Assembly: GCF_000247695.1 (NCBI RefSeq)
Contig: NW_004624881.1
Coordinates: 3,353,872 to 3,417,871, forward strand
Reading direction: 5' to 3'
Source: Heterocephalus glaber
Lineage: Eukaryota > Chordata > Mammalia > Rodentia > Bathyergidae
DNA length: 64,000 nucleotides
The translations under genes and the position numbers were made by a program. Under the pieces are notes generated by a model that was not told the origin of the DNA, did no database searches, and saw nothing but the letters and a program-made list of their open reading frames with translations. Every line of letters begins with the position of its first letter. The stretch's first letter is position 1. Of the stretch, positions 33,193-43,729 are shown piece after piece.

Positions 33193-33635
33193 TGTGAGAC
33201 TGAACAACAGTTACTCCATTTTGTAATAGGGTCCCAACTTGTCTGCTTCTGTTACAGATCACCAGGGGAACATCGAGTTCCAGGAATGTATTTGTTGTTG
33301 TGCCAGGAAGGTTTGTTGAGTGCGTAGTGTTCCGTCATGCTTACCCAACTCCATAACAGAACGTGTTATCTTAAGAACAATTTGTAAAAATTCCCTCCTT
33401 CAGCGTTTCACTTCTGTATTTCTGCTTGCCAACTTCCCCCTAACATCTCCTATAAAAGGACCTCAGGCTCTGAGCCTCTCGCCTCTCTAAGCTTGGTGCT
33501 TGGGGGAGGGGGTGCCATCTGGCCAGACTAATAAAGGTCTGTTTTAAGTTCACAATTTGTCTGACGTGTTTCCTCCCGGGTGATCCTTGCTGTAGTTGGC
33601 TCTTCGGAGCAGTTGGTGAGATACACGGCCTTACA
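33193..33635 (+). mobile_element. ERV-A 3' LTR
   Basis: TGTGAGACTG to CCTTACA. TATA box TATAAAAG at 33,451-33,458 and AATAAA at 33,530-33,535. About 93-94% identical by eye to the 5' LTR, with many transition differences and a five-base expansion of a G-rich run near 33,504. The polypurine tract upstream is weak (a 'gggaaaaattagtgggtaa' remnant). Confidence 0.93.
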
Positions 33636-33639
33636 AGAA

Positions 33640-35800
33640 GGTGCAGGAGGGGTTGGGTTCCCATGTGGAGTGAGTTATGTATGTCAGTGAGGAGAGGAAT
33701 TATTTGATTATTGGGTATGACATGGCATCCTCGATATAGAAGCCAATCATTCCTTACTGTAGTACCCTTTTCTGTGTATTTGGCCTTTTCCTCAGGAGAA
33801 TAGTTAGGTTTTAAGGGTGGAATGATTAACTGATTTTGGCTTTGGGGAACACATTGTTGTGCCATGTTGTGGGCTGTTTGAGCTGCTCTTTTGTTTCCCT
33901 GAGCTATAGGAGAGGAAGAAGATTGATGTCCTTTACAATGAATGACCCCCACTTGTGTTAGGAGGGTGCCTGCTTGGAGAAGGGCCTGTATTAGACATCT
34001 ATTGATAATGGGTGTCCCTTTTGTGGTCATAAAGCCTCTTTCTCTCTATGTGGAATTATGAGAGTGTAGGATGTGGTATGCATATTTGGAATCAGTATAA
34101 ATATTGCCTTGCCTGTTGTGAGATAAGGTAAGAGCTCAGCTGAGTGCAATTAATTCTGCTTGTTTAGAGGTAGTGTTGTGTAGAAGTGTGTTAGCCTCAA
34201 TGGTCTGTGTGAAGCTATTGCATATCCTGCTCCCTTCTGGCCAGGCACATGGGTGGGAATTGAGCTGCCATCAATAAACCATGCGAATTCTGGATCTGAG
34301 ATGGCCTCTGTGGAGACATTAGGGAGGGAGGGAGGGAAGAAGGTTTTTGATTGTTTCTGTGCATGAGTGGGAAAGTGTCTGAATGGCCTCAGGAAGAAGA
34401 GTGGCTGGGTTAAGGGAGGCACAGGACTGAAAAGGAAAGATGGGTTTTCTATAAAAGTGGTATGGAAGAGCTGTAGCTTAGAGGGGGATAGGTGTGAGAG
34501 GCTATAATGAGTAAGTCCTGTAAGTGATGGGGTGACTTTACTGTCATTGGTTGGCCAAAGGTAAGTTTGGAACTTTCTTGGGCTAAGAGAGAAGGGACTG
34601 CAAGAGTGTGTAAACACGTAGGCTAGCCTTGGACAGTGTAATCAAGCTGTTTAGACAGGTAGGCAACTAGAACAAAATGTGACCCTATGTTTTGTCCCAG
34701 GACTCCCAAAGCCAATCCTGTTAATTCGGTGATATACAGAATGAATGGTCTCTGGAGATCTGAGAGAGCCAGTGCTGGGGCAGAGAGGATAGCAGCCTGA
34801 AGCTTGAGAAATAGTCCTGTGTTATTTATAGGTTATTTATAGGTTATTTATAGGTTATTTATAGGTTCATTTGGTCTCTCTTGGAAGCATCATACAGGGG
34901 TTTAGCAAGTAGACTGAAATTTGCTATCCATAAGCAGAGAAAACCTGTAAGCCTCAGGAAGGACAGGATCTCAGCCTTGGAGGAGGGGATGGGGAGGTCC
35001 TGAATAAGTTGTTTACAGTCCAATGTGATCTCTCATTGTTGATATAAGATCTTAACCCCAAGGTATTGTACTGTGAGTTGGGAGAGTTGGGCCTTGTCCC
35101 TGAAGACTCGGTACCCCTTTTCATATAAGAAATTAAGTAATGTGGTCGTGTATTGTTGGGAGAGTGTGAAGGTGGGGCTGTAAGAAGTAAATCATCTACA
35201 TATTGGAGTAGCTTAAAGGGAGACAGTTTTAATTTTAAGAGGCCAGTAGCCAAGGCCTGTCCAAAGAGGTTTGGACTATTCCAGAAACCCTGTGGAAGAA
35301 TTGTCCAAGTAAGTTGTTGAGAGTTTCCTGTATCAGGGTGAGTCCACATGAAAGCAAAAAGGTTTTGTGAGTTGGGGTGTAGAGGGATGGTGAAAGAAAG
35401 CATCTTTGAGGTCTAGAACCATGAAATAATGTGAAGAGCAGGGGATATGGGACAATAAAGTGTAGGGGTTGGGAACAACAGGGTCTAAGGGAAGTACAGC
35501 AGAATTGATGGCCCTTAAGTCTTGTACTAATCAGTAGGAACCATTTGTTTTTAAAACTGGAAGGAGTGTTGTAGGGAGAGTGAGTTGGCCTGAGAAGTCC
35601 CTTGTTGAGTAGACTGGTAATTACAGACTTTAATCCTTTTAAATGTTTTAAGGCTAAAGGGTATTGGGGAACATTTGCAAATTGAGTGATATCTTTGAGA
35701 GAGATCTGAATGGGAAGGTAATGTTTAGCCACAGAAGAGGTGGAGGTGTCCCAGACCAAGGGGTTAATATAAAGCTCCCTAAGAGAGGGTGAAATTAGAT
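33640..35800 (-). pseudogene. pol: ERV-B reverse transcriptase and RNase H (pol 5' part), broken
   Basis: Minus-strand pieces: an N-terminal RT segment (35,759-35,400, with [11 protein letters not shown] near 35,420 in another frame), an open 149-codon segment 35,403-34,954 with LPQGFWNSPNLFGQ and the catalytic YVDD (LLQYVDDLLLTA), RNase H in 34,617-34,150 (FAWFIDGSSIPTH), and an open segment 34,030-33,640 with VIHCKGHQ and integrase zinc-finger traces. The order is right for a gammaretroviral pol. Frame changes inactivate it. ERV-A interrupts it at 33,635. Confidence 0.85.
34823..34867. repeat. 11-bp minisatellite in ERV-B pol
   Basis: 'taggttattta' is repeated about four times head to tail in the connection region. 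It looks like a local expansion after the provirus became inactive, and it is too short to be a CRISPR-like or regulatory array. Confidence 0.85.
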
Positions 35801-35929
35801 TGGGGGGTTGAGTCAGACAGGTGGGCAGTCAGGAGCAGCAAAATGCTGGTAGGATCTGATTGGCTGACTGAAGGTGAGTGAAGCCCTGAATTTAGTTAAA
35901 ATATCTCTCCCTAAGATGGGGGTAGGGCA

Positions 35930-36190
35930 GCTAGGAATAACCATGAAACTATGTGAAAATGTACTGCCCAGGAGAACAAGCTAGGGATGGTGTACTTAGT
36001 GGGCTTAAGGGTATTCCCTGAACTCCCATGATAGTTACTGTGGAGGGATGGGTAGGGCATGAGTACTGTGGTAAGGCTGAGTAGGTAGCCCCCGTGTCAA
36101 GCAAGAACAAAATAGGCCTACCTGAGATGCTAACATTTACCCTGGGCTCATTGAGAATGATGGCCATAGGGGCTGCAGACGACCCTGGGC
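35930..36190 (-). pseudogene. pro: ERV-B protease, broken
   Basis: An open 72-codon segment at 36,167-35,949 has a retroviral aspartic-protease active site (LFLLDTGATYSAL) near the N terminus. A TPILGRDIL-like flap/GRD region follows at about 35,910 in another frame. The catalytic Asp is retained. The short length and frame loss mean it is inactive. Confidence 0.78.
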
Positions 36191-36194
36191 ACCA

Positions 36195-38209
36195 TCAATC
36201 CTCTGTCGCCAGGCCAATGAGCTCTGACAGAGACGTCTTCACACCTGCTGACTGGGTTTGAGGAGGGGCTGGCCTCTTACCTCTTTGGAGAAGGGAACAG
36301 TCAACCGTCCCCATCTCCTTGCAGTCAGGACAAGGGCCAGGCAGTGGCTTGAGATTGGGGCATTCTTTTTTTTTTTTTTTTTTTTGGTACCAGGGATCAA
36401 ACTCAGGTCCTTGCGCTTGCACAGCAGGCAGCAAAACCACTGATTGGGGCATTCTTTAGCCCAGTGTCCAGTCTGATTACACTTAAAGCAGACCCCAGGA
36501 GGCCCATCACGAATAAATGTCCTTTTGCAGGATGGTGGTTTACCCTGTAGGGCTGCTGCCAGCATCTGGTAATTGGCCACCTTTTGTTGTTTTGCTTATT
36601 CCTCACTGTGATTCAACACCTTAAAAGTGACATTGAGGAGCTCAATTTGTGTGGCCTGGGTCCCACCTCAGCCCTTTTTAGTTTTTTCCTGATGTCAGGG
36701 GCAGACTATGAAAAAAAATGGGTGTTAATAAGAATCGTGCCTGCCTGAGAGGTGGGATCAATTTTGGTATATTTTTGAAGAGCATCAGCCAACCTAGAAA
36801 GAAACTGTGATGGATTTTCTTGGGGTCCCTGAGTTATTTCCCTAATTTTATTGAAATTAACTGTCTTTTGTGAAATTCTCTTTAAGCCTTCTCCAAGACA
36901 AACAATCATATAGTCTAGGAGATCTCTGCCTGGGTCTCCATCCTGCTAAGTGCAACCAGGTTGAGTATCTGGCACTAGCTGGGTGCTCACTAGTTTATTT
37001 GGATCTGTTGCATGAAAATCTGCTGCTGCCTGAGCTGCCCTCCAGACCCTCTGGTGTTCCTCTGGGGAGAGAGTAGTTGAAAGAATTGTATAAATATTTC
37101 TCCAGGTCATATCATAAGACTGAGTAAGGTAGCAAAACTCTTTGATATAAACATCAGGATCAGTGAAAAAGGAGCCTAGGTGTTTTTCAATTTGAGAAAG
37201 ATCAGAGAAAGAGATGGTAACATGTACTCTAACAATGCCCTCAGTCCCACTGACTTCTTGGAGGAGCATCTGTGTGGCCAGGGCTGATGGTGGAAGGGTG
37301 GGATAGCAAGAATGGGTGTGGGGTGGGATATGAGATGGTGGGGATGGCAGAGGAGGAAGTAAAGGAGGGTCATAAGGATGGTGGAGGAGGAGGATCACAA
37401 GATGGCAGAGAAGGGCCATGTGGTGAGGTGGAAGGAGACAAAGGAGAGGTACAAGATGGCAGAGGAGAAGAAGCATGGGATTAGGCAGAAGAAGGGTTTA
37501 GAGGGTTATAAGGTGGGGGAAGTGTGAGTGGTGAGTGATCAGCTGGATCAAACATGTCAAAATCAGAAAAAGTGGAATTGGGAAGGGTGGACAGTGAAGC
37601 TCTGGCTAGGAATACTTGAGAAGGAGAACAGGTTTGACAGAGGGAGGGTCAAGAGCATAGGTAGACAAAGGCTTGTAGGTAGGGGATTTCTGACCATTTA
37701 CCATTGTGCTGACAGAAGTTGTGTAAATCGTGCAGTATATTAAAATCAAAAGTGCCATTTTCAGGCCATTGAAACCCATTATCTAATTTATACTGAGGCC
37801 AACCCTGTTTACAATAGAAAACAAGTCCTTTTGGCTTAAAGTTTGGCCCCAACAATCCAAGGAGTTTGAGTTGTGCCAGGAGGCATCCCAGAGGCATCCC
37901 AGAGGCATTGATGGAGGGAGGTTTTGGATTGTTGGACTCACATGTTAGAGCAGGTGAGGGGAGGCAGCTCCCTGGGAGAAGGACAAAGGGAAGAAACATC
38001 CTTATCTCCTTTGACAATCTCCAAGTGAGTCTACAAGAGGGAGGGAATGAGAGGAGCTGGGCCAATGGGACATCTCCCAGGGGAACGGTCCTGGGCCCAG
38101 TGGCCAAGGGCATTTCTCTGACCAAGCTCTTGGATTTCTGAGAAGTCCCCAAAGGGAGAGAGAAAAAGACAGAGAACCTGACAAGAGGGAGACTGAAGTG
38201 CCTACTCAC
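36195..38209 (-). pseudogene. gag: ERV-B gag, broken and carrying a SINE
   Basis: Matrix-like open segment 38,209-37,649 (CKQGWPQYKLDNGFQWP and GKWSEIPYLQAF in its C-terminal half). A proline-rich region and capsid N-terminal domain follow at 37,476-36,946 (FSDLSQIEKHLGSFFTDPD, LSPEEHQRVWRAAQ). The major homology region is in 36,909-36,706 (GPQENPSQFLSRLADALQ). The nucleocapsid has a first zinc knuckle CFKCNQTGHWAKEC (about 36,490-36,450), followed by a SINE insertion and a second CPDC knuckle remnant. The overall pattern resembles class I HERV-H-like gag. Stops and frameshifts abound. Confidence 0.82.
36369..36441 (-). mobile_element. ID-like SINE inserted in ERV-B nucleocapsid
   Basis: Same SINE family as at 7329. 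A T-run (inverted A-tail) lies at 36,366-36,385. It is flanked by a 16-bp target duplication (gattggggcattcttt at 36,353-36,368 and 36,442-36,457). It separates the two nucleocapsid zinc-knuckle remnants of ERV-B, so it is younger than the provirus. Confidence 0.92.
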
Positions 38210-38366
38210 CCAGAGATTGGTGACCTGTGTGGATGTGTAGCATCAGCAATGGCAGAGGCAGAAAGCCCTGGAGGGTCCTGGCTCAGCAGATATGGTCTGA
38301 TGTGGATGGCCAAAAGGCCAAGAAACCCCATCCCATGGGGGATCATCCATTAATGGACCATTTACT

Positions 38367-38384
38367 ATCCAAGTCACAGCACCA
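38367..38384 (-). other. ERV-B primer-binding site, tRNA-His type
   Basis: The minus strand reads TGGTGCTGTGACTTGGAT four bases from the LTR. It matches the tRNA-His primer site used by HERV-H (TGGTGCCGTGACTCGGAT) at 16 of 18 positions. Both differences are C-to-T changes at CpG sites, a common form of decay. Confidence 0.8.
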
Positions 38385-38388
38385 GAAA

Positions 38389-38792
38389 TGTCAGGTAAAA
38401 GGCCCAAACCAAGACCAGACCAGGCCACAACAAGCCTTTATTAGGGGAACAGATCTGCTGGGCTGCCTCTGAACAAAGGAGAGACAAAAGCAATATAGCC
38501 AGGGTAGGAAGTGTCTTTTATAGAGACTGGGGTGGGGTTAGTAGGGGCTGAGGTGGGGCTGAGTGAGGTGGTGACTAGGGAATGGAAGAGCCGGTGATGT
38601 CACTAGGTGGTAGGAGGTGAGAGAGAATTAGGTTACTCTCTAGGTGGCAACAGGGTATACTGGGAAGAAGGGTTTGTTCTTTTGTGGGTGCAACCATCTT
38701 GGCATGACATCACACAGGGGAGGGGGCAAGGCACAATAGGAAGAGGGCAGCTACTATACATAATAGCTGCTGAGGTAGTGGGAGACCTATCA
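38389..38792 (-). mobile_element. ERV-B 5' LTR with promoter signals
   Basis: TG...CA ends (plus strand TGTCAGGTAA to CCTATCA). TATA box appears as TTTTATA at 38,516-38,522 and the polyadenylation signal as TTTATT at 38,437-38,442. Its partner is 21,558-21,950. Confidence 0.9.
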
Positions 38793-40480
38793 CTTTGGTA
38801 AAAAATAAATCCATGCCAGTCTTTGATATGTGTTTGGTAGGCTGCTCAGAATTCAGATATGTGGGAAAACTGCAAGACTCGTTTCTGTTTGACTATCTAC
38901 ACCAGTCATAGCAATTAAATAAGTAGTATAAGATAGAGTTTTGTCTGATCAAGCCTTGTATAATATGGAGCAGCCATGTAGATAAACTCAGTAACCAGGC
39001 AGCACTGTACCTTGAATTTGTGCTTTTGAATTTAGAAAACCTGTCTGCTTACTGAGCTCTGACTCTGGTGATGAGTGTATTTGAAACTGCCTTGTTCATA
39101 CACCTGCCACAGCCTCAAATCATTCTAACAATAAGGTCACATGGTGCTCCAATTTAATGGTGCACCATTTTAATCTGGAAGATTTTTCAAAGGTCAGTAA
39201 AATCCTGTAAATTAGTATGCATAACACTCTCCTCATTTTGAGTAGATCCACCTACTCAAAATGTCTGCTAAGGAAATAATGGAAATATGTTCAAAGTTGG
39301 CCCTCAATACATATTTATTCTATCAAACTAAATTATGAAATTTTCTTAATTTTGTGGGAACAATTTAGTAGATAATTGAGAATTTTTTATATTGACAATT
39401 TGTATTTCTACTCAAATAATATTTTCAGTTTATAGTTTTCTCTATGATTCAAAGATTTTACTTCCTAAAAAGTGACATGCAGTGTACTTTGGACATTTTG
39501 TTCATTGTTAACATGTATGCAAAATATTTAGTGAAATTTTAAAAATAATGACTACTAAGTGAAAACACAAATGAGTTAAACACATTTTGATATTTTTACA
39601 GTTTAGGTTTTAATGTTTAAACATTAGCTGCTTTACACTTTTATCTGTTTTGAGCTTTTTGTTAGTGTTATTCCCTAGTTACAAGTTCATAACCTTATGA
39701 AGGTAAAGTTATAAATCCAAAATGTTGTAAGCTCGTCATCTCATTGAACACTGTGATTAGAATGCTATTTAAAATTTTAAGTTTATAATTCTATAAAGTG
39801 GGGCCATAGTTTACAAGATTCTCCAATTTAGAAAAAACACTATATGGAGGTGATGAGGCAGTGAAGTTGATCCTTCTTTTCAATATTCTCTATTTTAATA
39901 AGAGTTTAGGCAGTTCACGGTGTATGGTAAAATGTCTCTGATGTGACAGGGGCACGTATTGAGAATCCCCAGTAGGAGAGAATGTTATGCCATTTGAACC
40001 ACAGATTGACAAAAAACCTGTACTGAGTGTCAATGCTTCCAATCCGTTTTGTTTGTTCTGCATCCTTGTTACAATTTTTGGGAAAAAGTTAAGCTTTTAT
40101 TTGATTTATGTTAAAATTATTATTGTGCTTTAGGGGTGGGGTGGGATGGGCACCAAGGAGGAAGTAACCCCACAGTGTCTCCCCCAGGGCCACCTCATGT
40201 GTCTCCTCAGCACCCTCCCTTATTGTTGCTGAATTTTCTCCCAGCAAAAGACCTGAGCTGCTGCATCAGAGAAACTGAGTCCCAGACCCTAATGCCCTCA
40301 GCGTCCTGCCCTCTGCACAACCTCCCTCCTCCTGTTTAAACTTCCTCTCAGATGCAGTGCATTGCATCTCCAAGGTGGGCTGGCCCTCCAGGACCCTCCC
40401 AGAACTGGGTACTAACTGCCAAACCCAAGAATCTCATATTACCCACCTCGTGGGATGGACCCATTGCCTGTCTATTCCAA
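38793..40480. other. Duplicated host flank, no gene seen
   Basis: AT-rich sequence whose reverse complement is at about 59,050-60,765. No coding motif is visible. The part at 40,120-40,340 (just before the receptor pseudogene) is GC-richer, with a 'cctcctcagcaccctcc' region that pairs with 59,190-59,420. There the right arm carries extra 20-bp-scale repeats (gaggtggtcctgggggagaca, two or more copies). Confidence 0.7.
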
Positions 40481-40524
40481 CCCAGTGCCTTTCCTGTCTG
40501 ATGCCTGGGAACTAGTCCTGTGGG

Positions 40525-41137
40525 ATGAACTTTTTCCTCCTGGGCCTCTTCCCCAAGTTCAGTCATTCCATCATCCTCAAATCTGTGATCCTCTTGCTCT
40601 ACACCCTCATCTTCCTGGGAAACATGCTCCTGATTGTCCTCATCTGGGGTGACTCTCGGCTCCGCATGCCCATGTACATCCTCCCCAGCCAGCTCTCCCT
40701 TATTCTCTTGATGTTGATGTCCACCATCATCTGAAAGATAGCCTTCAACTTTTTCACAGGCCAGAGGACCATCTCGTGGACTGGCTATGGAACACAGAGC
40801 TTTTTCTTCCTGAGGCTGGGAATGAGAGAGTGCCTCATCTTGACTCTCAGGGCTTAAGAATGCTACGTGGCTGTCTGCAACCCTCTGTGCTACCCCACCT
40901 TCATGAACACCCATGTCTGCCTGCACATGGTCACTGGGTGCTGTCCTATAGGCTCAGGCAGCTCCCTCATCCACAGCACCTACTCCATGCCCTTTCCTTT
41001 CTGTGGCTCCAGGGAGGTCCACCACTTCTTCTGTGAGGTCCCGGTGCTCATCAAGCTCTCCTGTGAGGACACCTCAGTGTACCAGTGAGCTGTGGTGGTG
41101 TCATGCATGGTGTGGCTCTTCATCCTTTTTTGTGTGG
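40525..41137 (+). pseudogene. Olfactory-receptor pseudogene, left copy (truncated)
   Basis: Class A GPCR of the mammalian olfactory-receptor family, probably OR2T/2M-like. Visible are LLGLFPKFSHS, the TM1 GN motif (FLGNMLLIVLIW), TM2 RMPMYILPSQLSL, GMRECLILTLRA, a degraded DRY region (ECYVAVCNPLCYP), and PFPFCGSREVHHFFCEVPVL with LSCEDTSVYQ in extracellular loop 2. In-frame TGA (after STII, about 40,733) and TAA (in the DRY region, about 40,857) occur, and both are also in the right copy. Sequence after about 41,137 is unrelated, so TM5-TM7 are absent. An olfactory receptor would normally have about 310 residues. Confidence 0.9.
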
Positions 41138-43180
41138 TATATATCACAAGTCAGAGCCAGAGAAATCATTTCCTGCTATGAAGTGAAAGATGCAATGAAG
41201 AGCAAAACTGTCAAGCACATAAACCTCCATTAAATTTTAAATTAGGTCACTTTCCAAAGTATCATAATCATGCATATGTAAATAAATATATACTTTTGTC
41301 CTTGATCTCTGAGTCTGCCAGGACTTGAAATCCAAACTTACTCAGAACAGCATGACGTTTTACATTTCCTTAAGTGGTTAAGTATTGGCTTTGCCAAAGT
41401 CTTCCTGCTTGCCTGCCAAGTCTCCCTGTAAATTATACATTTGATAGCTACCTTATTGGGCTGCTGACTTCTGTGGAATGACAAATGGATTAACAATACA
41501 ACATCATTGGAATGATTTCTACATAATTAATGTACATTTGACATTTCAGTGAGTTTATGCAGTAAAAGGCCTTTGTTTTTAATGTATTCTATCTTCATCT
41601 TTGCTTGAAATATTTTGCAGCTATTTTTGTAACCTTTTTGGAAAAATGGCAGCATTTCTATTCCCAGTTTAAATCAAATTCAATACACTTTGATTTCCTC
41701 CATCTACCATTCTTTGTCTACTTTCCTAATACATCCATTAATTCTAAAATGGACCATCACTGGCCTTTAAGTAACCTACTCAGTCTAATACATAGTTTTG
41801 CTCTCCCCTGATGAGGTTAAGCTGGAACTCTGCACTGGAAATGGTAGTAGTGTGATGCAGTGGGACTCATCCCCTAGGAGAGTGCAGATCTGAACTAAGG
41901 AGAAAACCTCATTATGTGGATAATTTACTTTCTGAGGATTGATAGGTTTTGTTAATGCTACCTTTTTATTGAGATCTGCTGATTCTGCTCACCATCTCTT
42001 CAGAAAATAAAGCAAACAATATCATCCTTAAATTCCATTTTCACAATACTCCCAAACAATAATGTAGGTATTCCCACACCTTCCCGCCTTTTATTCATCT
42101 GTAAAGATTTTTTCCCAGCAAATTCAGATAGAAGAGTTTACAGGTTTGCAGTTATCTTGTAACAACTCTCTTTAGCCTTTGCTGTTTACTATGACTTTCT
42201 GAAAATGAGCTTCTCCTGCAAGTCTTTGGAATAGACTCAATATCACAGAAAGAGAGTCATGGATAAATGTCCAGAATATTGATTCTCATTGGTTGGATTC
42301 TCATGTTGCTGTTACTTAGCCTCTGTGCTTTAGAATGATAAGATGATAAGAATAAGATAATAATAATAATAATTTATATCATACAGGATGTTTTAAGGAT
42401 TAAAAGAAACATAATGAGCTTAGAAATAGTCATTAAATGTATGTATTCTTCTAAAACATATTATTATAATCTATTATGAAATGGGAGATGATATTCATGT
42501 CTCAATAGCCTTATCTAGCAATCTAAATTAGTTAAAGCAGGCATCTTTTATTTTATTTTTTGCTAATTTTTTTGGTTTCCCTGGGATCAAAGTATATAGA
42601 AGAAAAGAGTTACTTGCTAATGTTAAGTCTGGGAAGCATAGACAACTAGAGGTCCATTTACAATTAGTTTTTCATCTTGCTAGATACAACGTTGTGCATT
42701 GGATCATTATGTGTCCCCAGAGTTCAAAGTCACATGATTATATGCAAATCCATACTTCTGATCAGAGTATTCCTTAGGACTCTAGATAAGGAGTCAAATC
42801 AAATGCCCAGGTTAAAAATGGGGTAAAATATATTCATTCTCATTCCTGTACATTCCAATCATAAATAGTCCAGGTATGATAAGGTCATGCTACTGACCCT
42901 TCACTATGACAAACACACTAACCTCTCCAATACACATGTTAATATATAAAAATGCATTTGATTTTATCATTACTCTTTGACTTAATTATTTGAGGAAAAT
43001 ATATATGACTACAATCTTTGGAAAAGTTACATGAGGTTTAGCCTTTTGATATATTGAAGACTATAAGATTTCAAACATTAGCTATTTATAGAAGGGTACT
43101 CAAATAAATGGAGGGTTAGGGAAGTTCTTTAAGTCAGTAGTAGAATTTTCTAGCCCTCTGCTTCCTGCTAAATTCTAGAA
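41138..43180. other. Unassigned AT-rich DNA
   Basis: No coding frame, recognisable repeat or RNA gene seen apart from a short TAA microsatellite (about 42,352-42,376). The short ORF near 41,605-41,811 has no recognisable features. Confidence 0.5.
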
Positions 43181-43370
43181 CTGTGTTATCTAATATAACT
43201 TAGAAGTGGCTACTGAAATTAAATTAAAATTCAATTTTAATTTAGTAATAAAAAGCCAGCTCCTCATTTGCTGTAACCAGCATGCAAGGTGTAACTGGGA
43301 TGACTGCACAGATAGAGGATACCTTCATCATAAATTCTATTGGGCAACATGGAAGAAATGAACAATTCTC
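43180..43370. mobile_element. Possible old hAT-type DNA transposon remnant
   Basis: The stretch 'ctgtgttatctaatataacttagaagtggctactgaaattaaattaa' and the closing 'tctattgggcaaca' resemble a common mammalian nonautonomous hAT-Charlie element whose ends read like 'gctgtccaatagaac'. Similarity is judged by memory only. Confidence 0.4.
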
Positions 43371-43640
43371 ATAGCCACTAGAGAGAATGTTAAAAGATAC
43401 CTCTCAAAAATGTCTGAAGGCATCAGAATAAGATTTACGCTTTTTAAGGTTAATTTTCTTATGAAAAAGAACTTACAGTTTTATTATTCTGTATTAGTGA
43501 ACCTACATTCACACAGAATATCAAATTGGCCCTATTTGTGATTTAGTCTTGAATATGAAATTAAAGCTGATATCAGCAGATGTTTATGAAAAACTTCCAA
43601 CATGAAAGTCAGAGACCTAAAAACAAGCAATCCAAATTAA

Positions 43641-43726
43641 CACACACACACATACACACACACACAGAGAAAGAGAGAGAGAGAGACAGAGACACAGACA
43701 AAGACAGAGATACAGAGAGAGACAGA
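43641..43726. repeat. (CA)n/(GA)n simple repeat
   Basis: A CA-rich run passes directly into a GA/GACA-rich run. The frames open across it are by-products of the repeat. Confidence 0.92.
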
Positions 43727-43729
43727 AGC

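Larger units (their letters stand above)
25412..33635 (+). mobile_element. ERV-A: full-length class I (MLV-like) provirus, tRNA-Thr type, nested in ERV-B
   Basis: A complete provirus layout: LTR 25,412-25,849, primer site, gag, protease, RT, RNase H, integrase, env, LTR 33,193-33,635; 8.2 kb in total. A perfect 4-bp target duplication (AGAA at 25,408-25,411 and 33,636-33,639) is the size typical of gammaretroviruses. The two LTRs differ at roughly 25-30 positions plus a short indel, about 93-94% identity by eye, so it is not recent. It splits ERV-B pol between RNase H and the integrase core. Every gene except the env transmembrane segment is broken. Confidence 0.95.
21558..38792 (-). mobile_element. 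ERV-B: full-length class I (gamma-like) provirus, tRNA-His type
   Basis: Minus-strand order: 5' LTR (38,792-38,389), primer-binding site, gag, protease, RT and RNase H, [ERV-A insertion 25,412-33,635], integrase, env, 3' LTR (21,950-21,558). Excluding ERV-A the provirus is about 9.0 kb, a normal full length. Flanks show a 5-bp target duplication with one mismatch (GTTTG at left, CTTTG at right). The right arm of the inverted duplication keeps the uninterrupted site near 60,765. All genes carry stops and frameshifts. Confidence 0.9.
17792..41137 (+). repeat. Left arm of a large inverted duplication (interrupted)
   Basis: After removing the solo LTR (18,260-18,784 plus its target duplication) and ERV-B (21,558-38,792), about 5.6 kb remains. 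It matches the reverse complement of 58,398-64,000 end to end: class II gag, LTR, flank 20,659-21,557, flank 38,793-40,480 and the olfactory-receptor pseudogene. By eye the arms are about 88-92% identical. The outer limit is unknown because the right arm leaves the window. The inner limit is inside the receptor pseudogene. Confidence 0.93.

Noticed and set aside
34823..34867. Short direct repeats, CRISPR-like at first glance
   Set aside because: Contiguous 11-bp units without spacers inside a retroviral pol remnant in a mammalian genome. It is a minisatellite.
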